DNA of 64,000 bases from DATFWC01 sp963777755. Its GTDB lineage: Bacteria > Pseudomonadota > Alphaproteobacteria > Rhizobiales > Xanthobacteraceae. Location of the stretch: assembly GCA_963777755.1 (NCBI GenBank), contig CAVZSC010000034.1, positions 1-64,000 on the forward strand. The letters run 5' to 3'. The notes under the pieces were generated by a model. It was not told where the DNA came from. It searched no databases and saw only the letters and a program-made list of their open reading frames with translations. The translations under genes were made by a program, and so were the position numbers. This document shows, one piece after another, positions 1-7,848 of the stretch (positions are counted from its first letter, which is position 1; each line of letters begins with the position of its first letter).

Positions 1-251
1 AAACGCACAGTGGATTTTGACGACGGCAACCAGTCGTCGGACGCCGGTTTGCTGCTGCTGAGGCACGCGGTGGGCAAGCTCGGCGTTTGCGGGCGGCTTG
101 CCGATGGCATGCAGGATCGGCGCGATGCGGGGCGCATCCCTCGACCTGCTGCGGCATGTTCGAGATGGTGATGGCGCGTGTCTCGGCGATCGCGTGCGGC
201 TACAGGGACGCTATCGACCTCGACCTGCTGCGGCATGACCCGCTGTACTAA
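1..251 (+). pseudogene. IS1380-type transposase remnant (partial, decayed)
   Basis: The frame open from base 1 encodes a stretch beginning KRTVDFDDGNQSSDAGLLLL, which resembles the N-terminus of IS1380-family DDE transposases (a D-F-D-G-G-x-x-S-S-D-G-G-like opening, then a leucine-rich run and a D-R-R-D segment). It hits a stop near 167. The matching continuation, MARVSAIACGYRDAID then LDLLRHDPLY, lies in another frame and stops at 249-251. The 5' end is outside the window and the whole catalytic part is missing. An 18-base string, CTCGACCTGCTGCGGCAT, occurs twice (about 139-156 and 217-234), which suggests that a slippage or recombination event broke the gene. It marks the edge of the mobile region. 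The family assignment rests on motif recall, not on a search. Confidence 0.7.
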
Positions 252-385
252 AAAAGAAATAAAAAATGAAAAATTACGCACGCCCGAGGGGCGTCTATCA
301 AGGCAATGTAGCGTTTCATAGGGGTTAACCTAGAAAAACACGAGCGTGGCAGGGCCAATGGCCAAAATTTGATAGCTCCGTGGCT

Positions 386-412
386 GACCCCGGGGGACTA
401 AAAATGAAAGGG
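386..412 (+). repeat. GC-block/CTAAAAA repeat, copy A
   Basis: A short run GACCCCGGGGGACTAAAAA followed by TGAAAGGG. Two related copies lie at 2058-2088 and 2278-2306. The shared layout is a C-rich/G-rich near-palindrome followed by CTAA(A/G)AA(A/T)GAAAG. Copies A and B also share GCTCCGT just upstream. No function is assigned. Confidence 0.45.
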
Positions 413-457
413 AACCAGTGGTCCTGTGGGTCGGCAACGCCACGGTCACGGCGATTG

Positions 458-1006
458 TTAGGCCCGCAATCGGCCGATCGTGGTGTGATGCACTCCAAAC
501 GTCCTGGCGATATCCGTTAGCGCTTCCCCCGCCTCTCGTCGCGCAATCGCTTCGCGTTGCTGATGTCGGTTCAGCTTAAACGGTCGTCCCATATGGACGC
601 CTCGCGCTTTGGCGCGAACGCGACCCTCGCCTGTCCTCACTCGAATTAACTCCCGTTCGAATTCCGCGAGGCCACCAAGAACCGTCAGCATCAGTCGTCC
701 GTGGGCCGTGGTCGTGTCTGCCCAAGCGTCGCCGAGTGATTTGAATGTCGCGCCCGCTTTCGCGATCTTGTCGAGAATGTTGAGCAGGTCCCTCGTTGAC
801 CGGGCCAGCCGATCAAGCCTTGTGACGATCACAATGTCTCCCGCGTCGATGGTTTTCAGCAGCCGGTGCAGTTGAGCGCGATGGTTTGCCGCGCCGCTGA
901 TCTTTTCCTTGAATACTTTCGCTGCGCCCGCTTCGTGCAAAGCGGCCTCTTGCGCGGACAGCGTTTGGCCGATGGTGCTGACGCGCGCGTAACCATAGAT
1001 AATCAT
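458..1006 (-). CDS. Serine recombinase (resolvase/invertase family)
   Basis: A 182-residue protein matching the size of small serine recombinases such as TnpR, Hin and Pin. The N-terminal catalytic domain opens MIIYGYARVST with the nucleophilic serine at residue 10 inside the Y-A-R-V-S signature. The TRLDRLARSTRDL segment supplies the conserved arginines, and AEFERELIRVRTGEG forms the start of the long dimerisation helix. The C-terminal 25 residues (ALTDIARTFGVHHTTIGRLR) form a helix-turn-helix that reads the recombination site. It would resolve or invert DNA within the mobile region. It is intact and lies between an IS remnant and phage-like genes on the same strand. Upstream, TACGCACAC (1032-1040) and GTGTGCGTA (1073-1081) form an inverted repeat that could belong to its recombination site. 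Confidence 0.93.
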   Translation of the reverse strand: MIIYGYARVSTIGQTLSAQEAALHEAGAAKVFKEKISGAANHRAQLHRLLKTIDAGDIVIVTRLDRLARSTRDLLNILDKIAKAGATFKSLGDAWADTTTAHGRLMLTVLGGLAEFERELIRVRTGEGRVRAKARGVHMGRPFKLNRHQQREAIARREAGEALTDIARTFGVHHTTIGRLRA

Positions 1007-1031
1007 GAAAGCCCCCGTTTAGCCCATAAGT

Positions 1032-1081
1032 TACGCACACGATAACTCCGCATAAAATGGGGATCAATGGTAGTGTGCGTA
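1032..1081. promoter_or_regulatory. Inverted repeat upstream of the resolvase, candidate res site
   Basis: TACGCACAC at 1032-1040 and its exact reverse complement GTGTGCGTA at 1073-1081 are separated by 32 bases, directly upstream of the serine recombinase start (1006, minus strand). TTACGCAC also occurs at 274-281 on the other side of the gene. Serine resolvases commonly act at sites next to their own gene. The assignment is by position and symmetry only. The remaining bases between 1006 and 1304 show no gene. Confidence 0.35.
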
Positions 1082-1256
1082 TGTTTTGACTAACGCACCA
1101 ATCCGCGCGGCGCGCGCGGCCGCGCGGTCGATCCCGGTTTGATATGAAAGGCGTCCCGGTGCCCCACAAACGGCCGCCCATGCGACCGTAATAATGTCGG
1201 GCACCACGTCCCCGCCGCGCGGATCGCCGCACCACGCGCCACGCCACGGCCAAATA

Positions 1257-1290
1257 AAAATGGAGCCGGGGTGAGTCCGGCTCCATTATT
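1257..1290 (-). terminator. Rho-independent terminator
   Basis: AATGGAGCCGG (1259-1269) pairs perfectly with CCGGCTCCATT (1277-1287) around a 7-base loop. Read on the minus strand, the stem is followed by a T-rich run (TTTTTATTT), so it ends minus-strand transcription just after the stop of the gene at 1304-1804. Confidence 0.85.
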
Positions 1291-1303
1291 GCAAGCCTGA
1301 AAG

Positions 1304-1804
1304 TCAGGCGGCTTTCTTGCCTTTCTTTATGGGCACTGGCGCGGCCTTTTTCACCGGCACAGGTTCGGCCTCAAGCGTTTCGAGGGCGACGATCTTTTGC
1401 GCCCGAGGCCTCAATTGCGCGTCATGCTCTCTTGCGTATTCGGCCGCAAGCCGATTGATCGTGGCGAGCCGATCCGCCTTCGACGCTGCAGCGGCTTCAG
1501 GCCGCGACACGATCGCTTTCCGTGCCAACCGCATGATAACTTGAGTGATCGGATCGGACGCCGTTTTAGGTCCGCCGATGGTTTGCGCCCTGACAACGCC
1601 CGCGTAAAGGCTGGCCAGTTTCTTTTCGGCCATTTCTCGCGACCGGTTGATGTAGTTGTCAGGGTCAGCCTTCGCAGTCGCGGACGCATGAGCGTCCATC
1701 AACAAATTGCGGAGGCCTGTTCGCACGATATGATCGCGAACCTCACTATTGAACCGCGTCACATCAACGTCGAGTTCAATGCCTTTGCCGATTGCCACCA
1801 ACAT
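1304..1804 (-). CDS. Hypothetical protein with lysine-rich tail, mobile-element associated
   Basis: A 166-residue, mostly helical, charged protein that I do not assign to a named family. It begins MLVAIGKGIELDVDV. The middle contains several amphipathic helices, including a DPITQVIMRLARKAIVSRP segment. The C-terminus is a Pro/Lys/Val tail (PVPVKKAAPVPIKKGKKAA) of the kind that binds nucleic acid non-specifically. A strong terminator follows directly at 1257-1290, which supports it as a real transcription unit. It lies between a resolvase and a VapE-like gene, all on the minus strand, so a phage or plasmid accessory role is likely. Confidence 0.7.
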   Translation of the reverse strand: MLVAIGKGIELDVDVTRFNSEVRDHIVRTGLRNLLMDAHASATAKADPDNYINRSREMAEKKLASLYAGVVRAQTIGGPKTASDPITQVIMRLARKAIVSRPEAAAASKADRLATINRLAAEYAREHDAQLRPRAQKIVALETLEAEPVPVKKAAPVPIKKGKKAA

Positions 1805-2013
1805 TGTCGTCTCCCATTAGGTTTTCGGCTGCACCATGCGAGCCGTGCAATCACGGTCGCTCTGATGATCGAAACAGTCGAGCACTATCGCAGCACTAAT
1901 AGTGTTTTGTTTTGTCAGACTTTGATTCATTATTGCTGATCAAATCGACATAGGGATACCTTACCCCCGACCGCCCACCCCTCGAAGGAGAACCCAGGAG
2001 AGCAGTGAACCAT

Positions 2014-2046
2014 CCGTACATGCCGGAAACCGGCATAGCCATACGG
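2014..2046 (+). other. Nested hairpin
   Basis: ATGCCGG (2020-2026), AAA, then CCGGCAT (2030-2036) form a perfect hairpin. CCGTA (2014-2018) and TACGG (2042-2046) extend it as an outer stem. A second, imperfect hairpin with the same GGAAACC core lies at 2133-2156 (GTACGTACGG, AAA, CCGTAATGTAC). The repeated core suggests a structured RNA or a protein-binding DNA hairpin; nothing in the sequence decides which. Confidence 0.45.
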
Positions 2047-2057
2047 CTCGCTCCGTT

Positions 2058-2088
2058 GGCAGAGCCGCGGGGGCCTAAGAAAGAAAGG
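2058..2088 (+). repeat. GC-block/CTAAAAA repeat, copy B
   Basis: GGCAGAGCCGCGGGGGCC followed by TAAGAAAGAAAGG. Related to copies at 386-412 and 2278-2306. Read in the frame of the tiny peptide noted above it ends EPRGPKKER, and copy C can read GRPPGGAKKER, so the similarity may be of a coding motif. Confidence 0.45.
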
Positions 2089-2277
2089 TAACGAGAATAG
2101 CTAGAGAAGAGAACAAGCACAGTGGATGATATGTACGTACGGAAACCGTAATGTACTATGAAGCCGTAGGGACGAGGATAGAAAAATAGTGAAGATATGT
2201 GGGATTGGATACCTGTATGGCTCGTCACGGCGCGGATCGATCCGCAAAAAGCAAACGGCCTGGAAGTTTGATAGGCA

Positions 2278-2306
2278 GACCCCCCGGGGGGGCTAAAAAA
2301 GAAAGA
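2278..2306 (+). repeat. GC-block/CTAAAAA repeat, copy C
   Basis: GACCCCCCGGGGGGGC followed by TAAAAAAGAAAGA, related to the copies at 386-412 and 2058-2088. It is preceded by TTTGATAG, as is copy A at a slightly different spacing. Confidence 0.45.
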
Positions 2307-2714
2307 AAATCCAGAAGCGCTTTCGAGCCCGAGTATGATTTCAAAATTCAAGGTATGGCTCCAGTGGATTTCGGAACTAATGACTTCGTTGCCGCAATCG
2401 CGCGCGAGGACAGGGCAAACCACCCGGCTGGCCGACAATCTTGCAAGAGATCGAAGACGCGATCCGCGAGGCGGGAGCAAATGGTTTCGGGGGCGGCGAT
2501 ATCGAAGCAATATGAAGGCGGGACTGCGACGGTCCGGCGGTTGAACCTAATGGGTCCCATCGACAACCGTTCGGGCGACATTTGATGAATTCCGCACGGC
2601 CATCCCATGGCCGTGCATCGCGCCGCATGGTGGCGGCGGATCACACGATCGCACGCACCATGGAACGCGCCATCGGTCGATGGTATGATCGGGCGGTCCA
2701 TCACCGGGGAACGC

Positions 2715-2840
2715 GTGGAACGACGAAATCCCGATGAAACAACGCAGTACCTCCTGTTCCACATGTTCCATGTGTTTGTAGTCTGGGTGAATTGATTTGG
2801 GGGTTATGGCCGTTCCACGTATTTTCGTGGAACGTGGAAC
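2715..2840. repeat. GTGGAAC iteron-like array, possible replication origin
   Basis: The heptamer GTGGAAC, or its reverse complement GTTCCAC, occurs five times in 126 bases: 2715-2721 (+), 2756-2762 (-), 2812-2818 (-), 2827-2833 (+) and 2834-2840 (+). A variant GTTCCAT lies at 2765. GTTCCACG (2812-2819) and CGTGGAAC (2826-2833) form a perfect 8-base hairpin around a TATTTT loop. The array sits directly 3' of the VapE-like replication ATPase gene, where phage-satellite and plasmid origins are often found. The hairpin may also act as a terminator for that gene. Confidence 0.45.
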
Positions 2841-2866
2841 ACCATCGAACGTCGACGGGCACACGA

Positions 2867-4474
2867 TCATTCCTTGCATAATTTGCGATATCCCCGAACC
2901 GCCGTGCCGCCGAGTCTCAACTTAGTCGGGCCGGTCCACCCGAGTTTTCGCATCACCCCTTTCAGCGTTTTTGCGTGCCCCTCATTCAACCGATCCACCG
3001 GAATGCTGAGCAACGTCGTAAGGATGTAGTCGGAGCCGACTCGCCACTCCTCTTCGCCGCTCTCGTTGGTGACTCGCAGAACGGTCGCGCCGGGTATGGC
3101 CGTAAGATTTAAGAGTCGATCCTCCCAGGGGTGCGACGACATTCGAGACTGTTGTCGCTCTTGTACCTCAGGCCACAACTCCTCTGGGATGAACAACTCT
3201 TCTCCACTGGCCTCAATGCTCACCGCCTCGGCCCACAGCTGATCTCGATCCCGCCGAAGCGCCTCCACATCGATATCCCCGGGCGTGAATGGCCAGAACC
3301 GTCTGTTCCCGGTTGTATCCTTCAGGTACTCGTCGTCATTGGTGCTCCCAATGAAAATACATCTCCGAGGTCGATCAATTCTGTGCCGCCCATACGCAGG
3401 TCTCGCGCGATCCACCTTCCTTGACGCAAACATCTTTACCTTGTTCACGTCTGCCCGCCCCATCCCTGACAACTCCCCGATCTCGTAAATCCACACGCCC
3501 TGAATCAATTCCATCTGAGTCTTCTCATCACAATCCAGTATCCCGGCATCAGAAAAATTATCGCTTCCCGCCAACACCTCCACTGACGTTGACTTCTTCT
3601 TTCCTTGCTCGCTGGTGTCCATCACAACGATGTAGTCGAACTTGCACCCCGGCTTCATAACCCTACGTACTGCCGCAACCATCATCTTTCGGCCGATGGC
3701 GCGATTAAGCGGATTATCCTCTGCCTTGAAGTATACCGGCAGCATCGTGTCGAGCCGTCGAACGCCGTCCCATCGGAGTCCGCTCAAGTAATTGACTACC
3801 GGGTCGAACCGATGCTCTAGACATTTTCGTCTGACAGCGTGCAAGACCATTTCTTGCCCCGGCTCGAACCCAAATCGCTCGGCAATTGTGGAACGCAACA
3901 CCAAGCATAAATCATCGATACCATCAATCGTCGGTAGGGCATGTCCATTCACAATCATCTTGTCGTGGAACACGTCATATCGGCAATCAAGTTCAAGATC
4001 CGAAATCGCCTTTATCGTGTTCAGCAGCGTTGGTACAATGCCCTGCGGATTTTTCCGCGTGTCATACTCGCTCCGAGTTTCAAGGCTAAATCTTGAAGGC
4101 TGATGGACGGGGCTAGCGACAATCTTGTCAGCTTTAGTATTTGTGACTTGATTGTTTCTCTCAACATTCCGCCGAGCCCAATCGCCCAAACCAATCACTT
4201 TGGTCGATTGATCCCGTTGCTGCCTTTCCAGACGCTCACCTTTCATCCTCTCAACCTCAGCAAGCTGTTCCGGTGAATACTTTATGGTCGTGAACAGCTG
4301 TTGTAGTTGAAAGGCAGCGGAGCGATCATTCCGCCGCCTCACCCAGATCTTCTCGGTCTCATTGCGATCGGCCGCTGGGCGCTTGTCCACAATCAGGCTG
4401 GCATAGGAAGCCAGCCCGCACCATGACGTGAACCTGCAGAGCGGCCAGCGCCGCTTCGGTCTCATCCAGCGCAC
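2867..4474 (-). CDS. VapE-like (virulence-associated E) P-loop ATPase, probable phage replication helicase
   Basis: A 535-codon frame whose residues 130-510 read as a VapE/primase-helicase ATPase used by phages, satellites and integrative elements for DNA replication. Visible motifs are a P-loop at about residues 286-295 (SEQGKKKST, so the usual G-x-G-K-S/T has lysine in place of the second glycine), GVWIYEIGEL at 326-335 (Walker B-like acidic pair), RARPAYGRHR at 356-365, and GNRRFWPF at 389-396 with the arginine-finger arginines. The first 27 residues are not credible: they are an out-of-frame copy of the upstream fragment. Homologous reading resumes at IVDKRPAADRNETEKIWV, in register with that fragment if one base near 4394 is removed. 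The true start is therefore uncertain. An iteron-like array follows the gene. Confidence 0.8.
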   Translation of the reverse strand: MRWMRPKRRWPLCRFTSWCGLASYASLIVDKRPAADRNETEKIWVRRRNDRSAAFQLQQLFTTIKYSPEQLAEVERMKGERLERQQRDQSTKVIGLGDWARRNVERNNQVTNTKADKIVASPVHQPSRFSLETRSEYDTRKNPQGIVPTLLNTIKAISDLELDCRYDVFHDKMIVNGHALPTIDGIDDLCLVLRSTIAERFGFEPGQEMVLHAVRRKCLEHRFDPVVNYLSGLRWDGVRRLDTMLPVYFKAEDNPLNRAIGRKMMVAAVRRVMKPGCKFDYIVVMDTSEQGKKKSTSVEVLAGSDNFSDAGILDCDEKTQMELIQGVWIYEIGELSGMGRADVNKVKMFASRKVDRARPAYGRHRIDRPRRCIFIGSTNDDEYLKDTTGNRRFWPFTPGDIDVEALRRDRDQLWAEAVSIEASGEELFIPEELWPEVQERQQSRMSSHPWEDRLLNLTAIPGATVLRVTNESGEEEWRVGSDYILTTLLSIPVDRLNEGHAKTLKGVMRKLGWTGPTKLRLGGTAVRGYRKLCKE

Positions 4475-4758
4475 GCGCGATCTCGCCCGCTACAACCCGA
4501 ATGGGTAGGGTGGGCATATCAACTCGTGCCTCTGGCACGATCGCCGCTGGGCGCTCTTCTCCGCGCAGCGGCGGCGCCTCTCCCGGTGCACCGAAATATA
4601 CCTTCTTGCCATTGACTGCCTCCAGAGAAGAGCCTCTCGCGCCACGGCAACGCCTCTCGTGTTGCATTGAAGTGCCACACTCTGCCGCCGGCGGACCGCG
4701 GAACATAGCCTTCCTCGCGCATCTGTTTGCGCTTGTCGGTCAAGTCCACGGCGGTCAT
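4359..4758 (-). pseudogene. Out-of-frame 5' part of the VapE-like gene
   Basis: Two overlapping minus-strand frames look coding. From the ATG at 4758: MTAVDLTDKRKQMREEGYVP and onward to NATREA. After a +1 shift, in the frame ending at 4359: EAVNGKKVYFGAPGEAPP, then PTLPIRVVAGEIARALDETE, and finally VMVRAGFLCQP. Removing the extra C at 4394 (plus strand) joins FLCQP to IVDKRPAADRNETEKIWV at the start of the VapE-like frame. The V-x-x-G-E-I-x-R-x-x-D-E-x-E-A-A-L pattern is one I associate with N-terminal parts of phage and plasmid primase-like proteins. I read this as the broken beginning of the downstream gene, with two single-base shifts. Confidence 0.55.
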
Positions 4759-4823
4759 AGGTCCATCTTTCGCGGCTGGAAGTGGCGACATGACGGGGTT
4801 GAAATCGGAAGCGGTGCGCCGTG

Positions 4824-5009
4824 CTAACTCGTCAGCAAGAAATAGCGATGGCAGCTGTTAGGATGTTGCCTGCTGTATCCATAAGAACTGCACTGCTCGC
4901 ATACGGTGCCGGGCGGGCCCGTGCCCGACAAGTACGCCATGCCTGCCGGTGTCGCCTCGATCCGGCGCTTGAGCGCCGCAGCGGCCTCAAACAGATCCGT
5001 GATACTCAT
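4824..5009 (-). CDS. Small cysteine-motif protein, mobile-element associated
   Basis: A 61-residue peptide starting MSITDLFEAAAALKRRIEAT. It contains an AYLSGTGPPG segment and a C-terminal C-E-Q-C ... C-H pattern (CEQC, then SCHRYF) that could hold one metal ion. It matches the layout of short phage-encoded zinc-finger-like proteins whose function is unknown. It lies on the same strand between the VapE-like gene and the methyltransferase gene. No clear ribosome-binding site precedes the ATG at 5009. The in-frame sequence extends upstream to 5111 and is preceded by AGGAGG at about 5037-5042, so an earlier non-ATG start cannot be excluded. Confidence 0.5.
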   Translation of the reverse strand: MSITDLFEAAAALKRRIEATPAGMAYLSGTGPPGTVCEQCSSYGYSRQHPNSCHRYFLLTS

Positions 5010-5281
5010 GGTCTGCCAAGTTCGGGAGGCGCCCGATCGCCTCCTAACGGGCGATCGCCTCGTCGCGCGCGGCACGCGTTTTATCACGGCATCGATTCTT
5101 CCTCCGGCCAAACGTAACTCTTCTCCGCGAGCGGTACGGCCCGGCAGTTGGCGATCGTCGGGACTCAGTCGTCATCGCCGCGGATCCCTCAGACCCCTTT
5201 CATTCTGTTCCCACTCCCGGCCGTGCTTTGCGGCAAATGTCGGTCCGTTGAATAGTCGGCGCCGCCGTCGTAGGTCGGCTT

Positions 5282-6620
5282 TCATTTACCAGTCTGATCA
5301 AGCGCGAGCCGCGCCCGGCTCGCAAACGCGTCATTGATTTCCAGCCCCAGGGAATACTCAGCGCCAAGTGACAGAGCGGCGCGGATGGACGAACCAGACC
5401 CGCACGTCGGGTCTAAAACCCGGGTGTGCTCACCCACTACCATTTCGAAAGAAATGCTTCAGCATTTCTGCGGCTTTTTCGTTTGCGTGTCGCTCGGGGA
5501 CAATTGGCGCTCTGAACAAATCGTGGCGTTGTTGAATGAGCACCGGGGAACCACGGCTACATAGGAAAGCGGTCTCGTAGACGTGCCGCGGATCGTGATC
5601 GATGTCGCCACCCGCCCCCGCGCCAGCTTTGTCCCAAATCATCGGTGTCGGGCAAACGTCCCAGTCCCGTGACAGCATTTTGTAGATAGTGCCGTCGGCA
5701 TTTTGGCGCGTCTGAAACCAAAAAAACATCCAGGCCTGATCATGCACAAGCCGACACAAATTGTTTGACAAAGTATCGTATAGACGTTTGGCAGTCTCCG
5801 GACTATCATCATAGGCGCCATGCACAGGCATTGATCCCTGGCCATAGTTATGGGCCTGCGCGGCATACGGAAAATCTACGTGCAAGACCTGGAACCTCGG
5901 TCCCTCGTATGTGGGAGCCCACAGGTTAAAATCCGCGGTTATGATTTGAGCGCGCGGCTGTGTGCCTAGGTCCACTCGAAGCTCGTCTGCGGCTCGTGCT
6001 CGTATATCCTGTTTTTGCCGATCAATAATTCTGCCAGCCTCGCGGGCGCTCCTAGCCGCCAAGACCTCTGGATTACCAACTTTAAGTTCTTGTGCCATCT
6101 TTCGCCGGTTGGTCACGGTAGCTTTGTCATAACCGATCCAGTCAGCAACGCAAGTTAAACTCCAGCCTTTCCGGCGGTACACCTCGGTTAGGGCAAAAAA
6201 CGCCAGTTCTCTTTCTTGCCAGCTAAAATCTTCGCGGGCCAAATTCTCTTCCAGCTCAAGAGCGAGCCGCTCGTCATCATCGAGTTGATCGGCATAGTGT
6301 ACTGGAATCAGACGCCACTGCTCTTGGTCTTCCTTCGCCAGGATGCGGCACTCCTTGACGCGTCGATAGCCCGAGATGAGAGTGAGGTCGCGGTCTACTA
6401 CTGGTGGATGCTGTAAACCTAAATTGCGAAGCAACTCGCGGAGTTGGTGATCCTTCTTCTGGTCTGTCCCCTGGCGATGCCGATTTCCTATCTTGATCGC
6501 GAAGGGATCGATCAGATCGAACTCCTGCGACATTGGGGTTCGGTATGTATGTTTCGCGCGCGAAACCGGAGCGGTCAGCCCCAACGCCTCCAAGTCAGCC
6601 ACGCTCAATTCATCAACCAT
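5282..6620 (-). pseudogene. ParB-domain/DNA methyltransferase fusion, frameshifted near its 3' end
   Basis: The uninterrupted frame gives 396 residues and stops at 5430. Residues 35-125 are a ParB/sulfiredoxin-like domain (SGYRRVKECR), 135-175 contain a helix-turn-helix, and from about 225 the protein is a DNA N6-adenine or N4-cytosine methyltransferase with DFPYA (249-253) in the DPPY catalytic position. The frame ends KAAEMLKHFFRNGSG, just before motif I. If the G at 5447 (plus strand) is removed, the reading becomes HFFEMVVGEHTRVLDPTC, GSGSSIRAALSLGAE and so on, and ends naturally at 5282 with a complete SAM-binding motif (445 residues in all). Motif IV before motif I is the beta-class order. 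As sequenced, the enzyme lacks its SAM-binding motif I and should be inactive. Methyltransferases of this layout are common in prophages, where they protect the element's DNA. Confidence 0.85.
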
Positions 6621-7179
6621 AGCACACGCCCTCGTTTTTCTTCACAACTACCGCTTGATCCTCAAGTCATCGAGTTCATCAAAGAATTGGCAGGTCTGCT
6701 TGCTAAGGTCACTTACGACGGTGAGTCCGAGTGGGGATGAAACCCGCGGCGCAAATCATCGAGCGCTCCGGCTTGTTTGTGATCGGTGGAAAAAGGCTTT
6801 TGAAATCAATACGGGATTTTGCACCCGTTTGTATGCGTAAGCCTTTGATGTAGTTCCATAAATGCACTTCTGCCGGGACCGCCAGGCTCGCGTCGCATTG
6901 TCGCGAAACCCTGGCGGGCGAGTGCCGCGACAGGTTCCTTGCGAGGTCAATCCGAAGCGAGCCGGAGTGGATGTGACGCCTATGGCGGCGACCCCGCTCT
7001 CCTTCTGGAAATATGCGTCCGCGCCCTGAATTCCGACGCGCGTTTCCATTGAACCGATCGGCGCCTCGCAACGACGCCTCCGCAACGTGGGACGCTGCCG
7101 CGAATTGCGGCCTCAATCAGGCGGCCAGCCCGCACGCGCGGGGGGTGCGGGGTGCAAGGCTGCTGTCGGAGAGACCACG
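6621..7179. other. Intergenic stretch at the right edge of the mobile region
   Basis: About 560 bases with no gene I can support. Plus-strand bases around 6640-6740 encode LPLDPQVIEFIKELAGLL followed by AKVTYDGESEWG and a stop. This resembles small ORFs that often precede site-specific recombinase genes, but there is no start codon close by and it runs into the promoter side of the methyltransferase. GC composition and codon pattern change from mobile-like to chromosome-like across this interval. Confidence 0.4.
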
Positions 7180-7848
7180 ATGACCGATGTGCTTGCAATC
7201 CGTTCCGATCACGCGTCCCCCACGATCGGTGCGGCCTGGATCAAGGCCAATCTCCTGGGGGCGCTCGCCAACGCCGCCGCCCAACTCGGCGCCTATGCGC
7301 TCAGTGCGATCGTCACGATCGGCACGCCGGACGCGGCCGGAAGACTGACGGCCTACCTCGTGGCGGCGACCGCGATCATCGCGCTCGGCTCCGTGTTCGG
7401 AGCGTTTCTGACCGGCCGCGTGCTGCAGCAGAAGCTCCCTGCCTTCAGAATCCGGTACTGGCTCGCGCTCTTTGCCGTCTACGGCCTCGCGATGGGCGTG
7501 CTCACGGCGGTCTCGCTGCCGATGTCCGCCTCCTCCGCGGGCGAGCCGGCCGCCGGGGCGTCCGCGATCATTGCGGCTGCCGTCGCCATGATCGTGTACA
7601 CGGCGATGGGCGCCGCCGTCGGTACCATGCAGGCGATGGTCCTCTTCCACGCGGCGCGCGGGCTCGGCGCGTGGATCGCCTTCTCGGCGCTTGCCGGCAT
7701 GACCTGGATCCTCCTCTTCCTCGCCGTCTTCTACGGACCCAGGACGGGCCTCGCCCAGCAGATCGCCTCGGTGACCGCACTCTTTGCCATCGCGATCGTC
7801 TCGAGCTTCATCATGTTGCCCGCCCTGCATCGGCTGCGGCCGCGCTGA
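7180..7848 (+). CDS. Hypothetical integral membrane protein
   Basis: A 222-residue hydrophobic protein with about six predicted membrane segments (for example LGAYALSAIVTIG, AYLVAATAIIALGSVFGAFL, YWLALFAVYGLAMGVL, AIIAAAVAMIVYTAMGAAVG, AFSALAGMTWILLFLAVFY and ALFAIAIVSSFIMLPAL). The start at 7180 is chosen because GGAGAG precedes it at a good distance and the upstream in-frame sequence is Arg/Pro-rich and not protein-like. I recognise no family. It stands alone and is the first gene with the base composition of the rest of the chromosome. Confidence 0.75.
   Translation: MTDVLAIRSDHASPTIGAAWIKANLLGALANAAAQLGAYALSAIVTIGTPDAAGRLTAYLVAATAIIALGSVFGAFLTGRVLQQKLPAFRIRYWLALFAVYGLAMGVLTAVSLPMSASSAGEPAAGASAIIAAAVAMIVYTAMGAAVGTMQAMVLFHAARGLGAWIAFSALAGMTWILLFLAVFYGPRTGLAQQIASVTALFAIAIVSSFIMLPALHRLRPR

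Larger units (their letters stand above)
1805..2866. other. Gene-poor stretch of the mobile region
   Basis: About 1.06 kb without a convincing gene. Open frames here read as shadows, and codon use is unlike the flanks. Two notes. First, bases 2384-2515 hold a short plus-frame peptide, PPGWPTILQEIEDAIREAGA followed by NGFGGGDIEAI and a stop, which looks protein-like but has no start codon in frame. Second, bases 2005-2091 could encode a 28-residue peptide from a GTG start behind a GGAG motif. The stretch also holds two hairpins, two copies of a GC-block repeat and an iteron-like array, listed separately. Confidence 0.5.

Noticed and set aside
813..1286. 157-codon minus frame overlapping the resolvase
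   Set aside because: It is Arg-rich and reads antiphase across the resolvase start and its upstream region; the resolvase frame is the one with catalytic motifs.
1896..2510. 204-codon minus frame in the gene-poor stretch
   Set aside because: No recognisable domain, low-complexity Arg/Ser composition, and it spans hairpins and repeats on the other strand.
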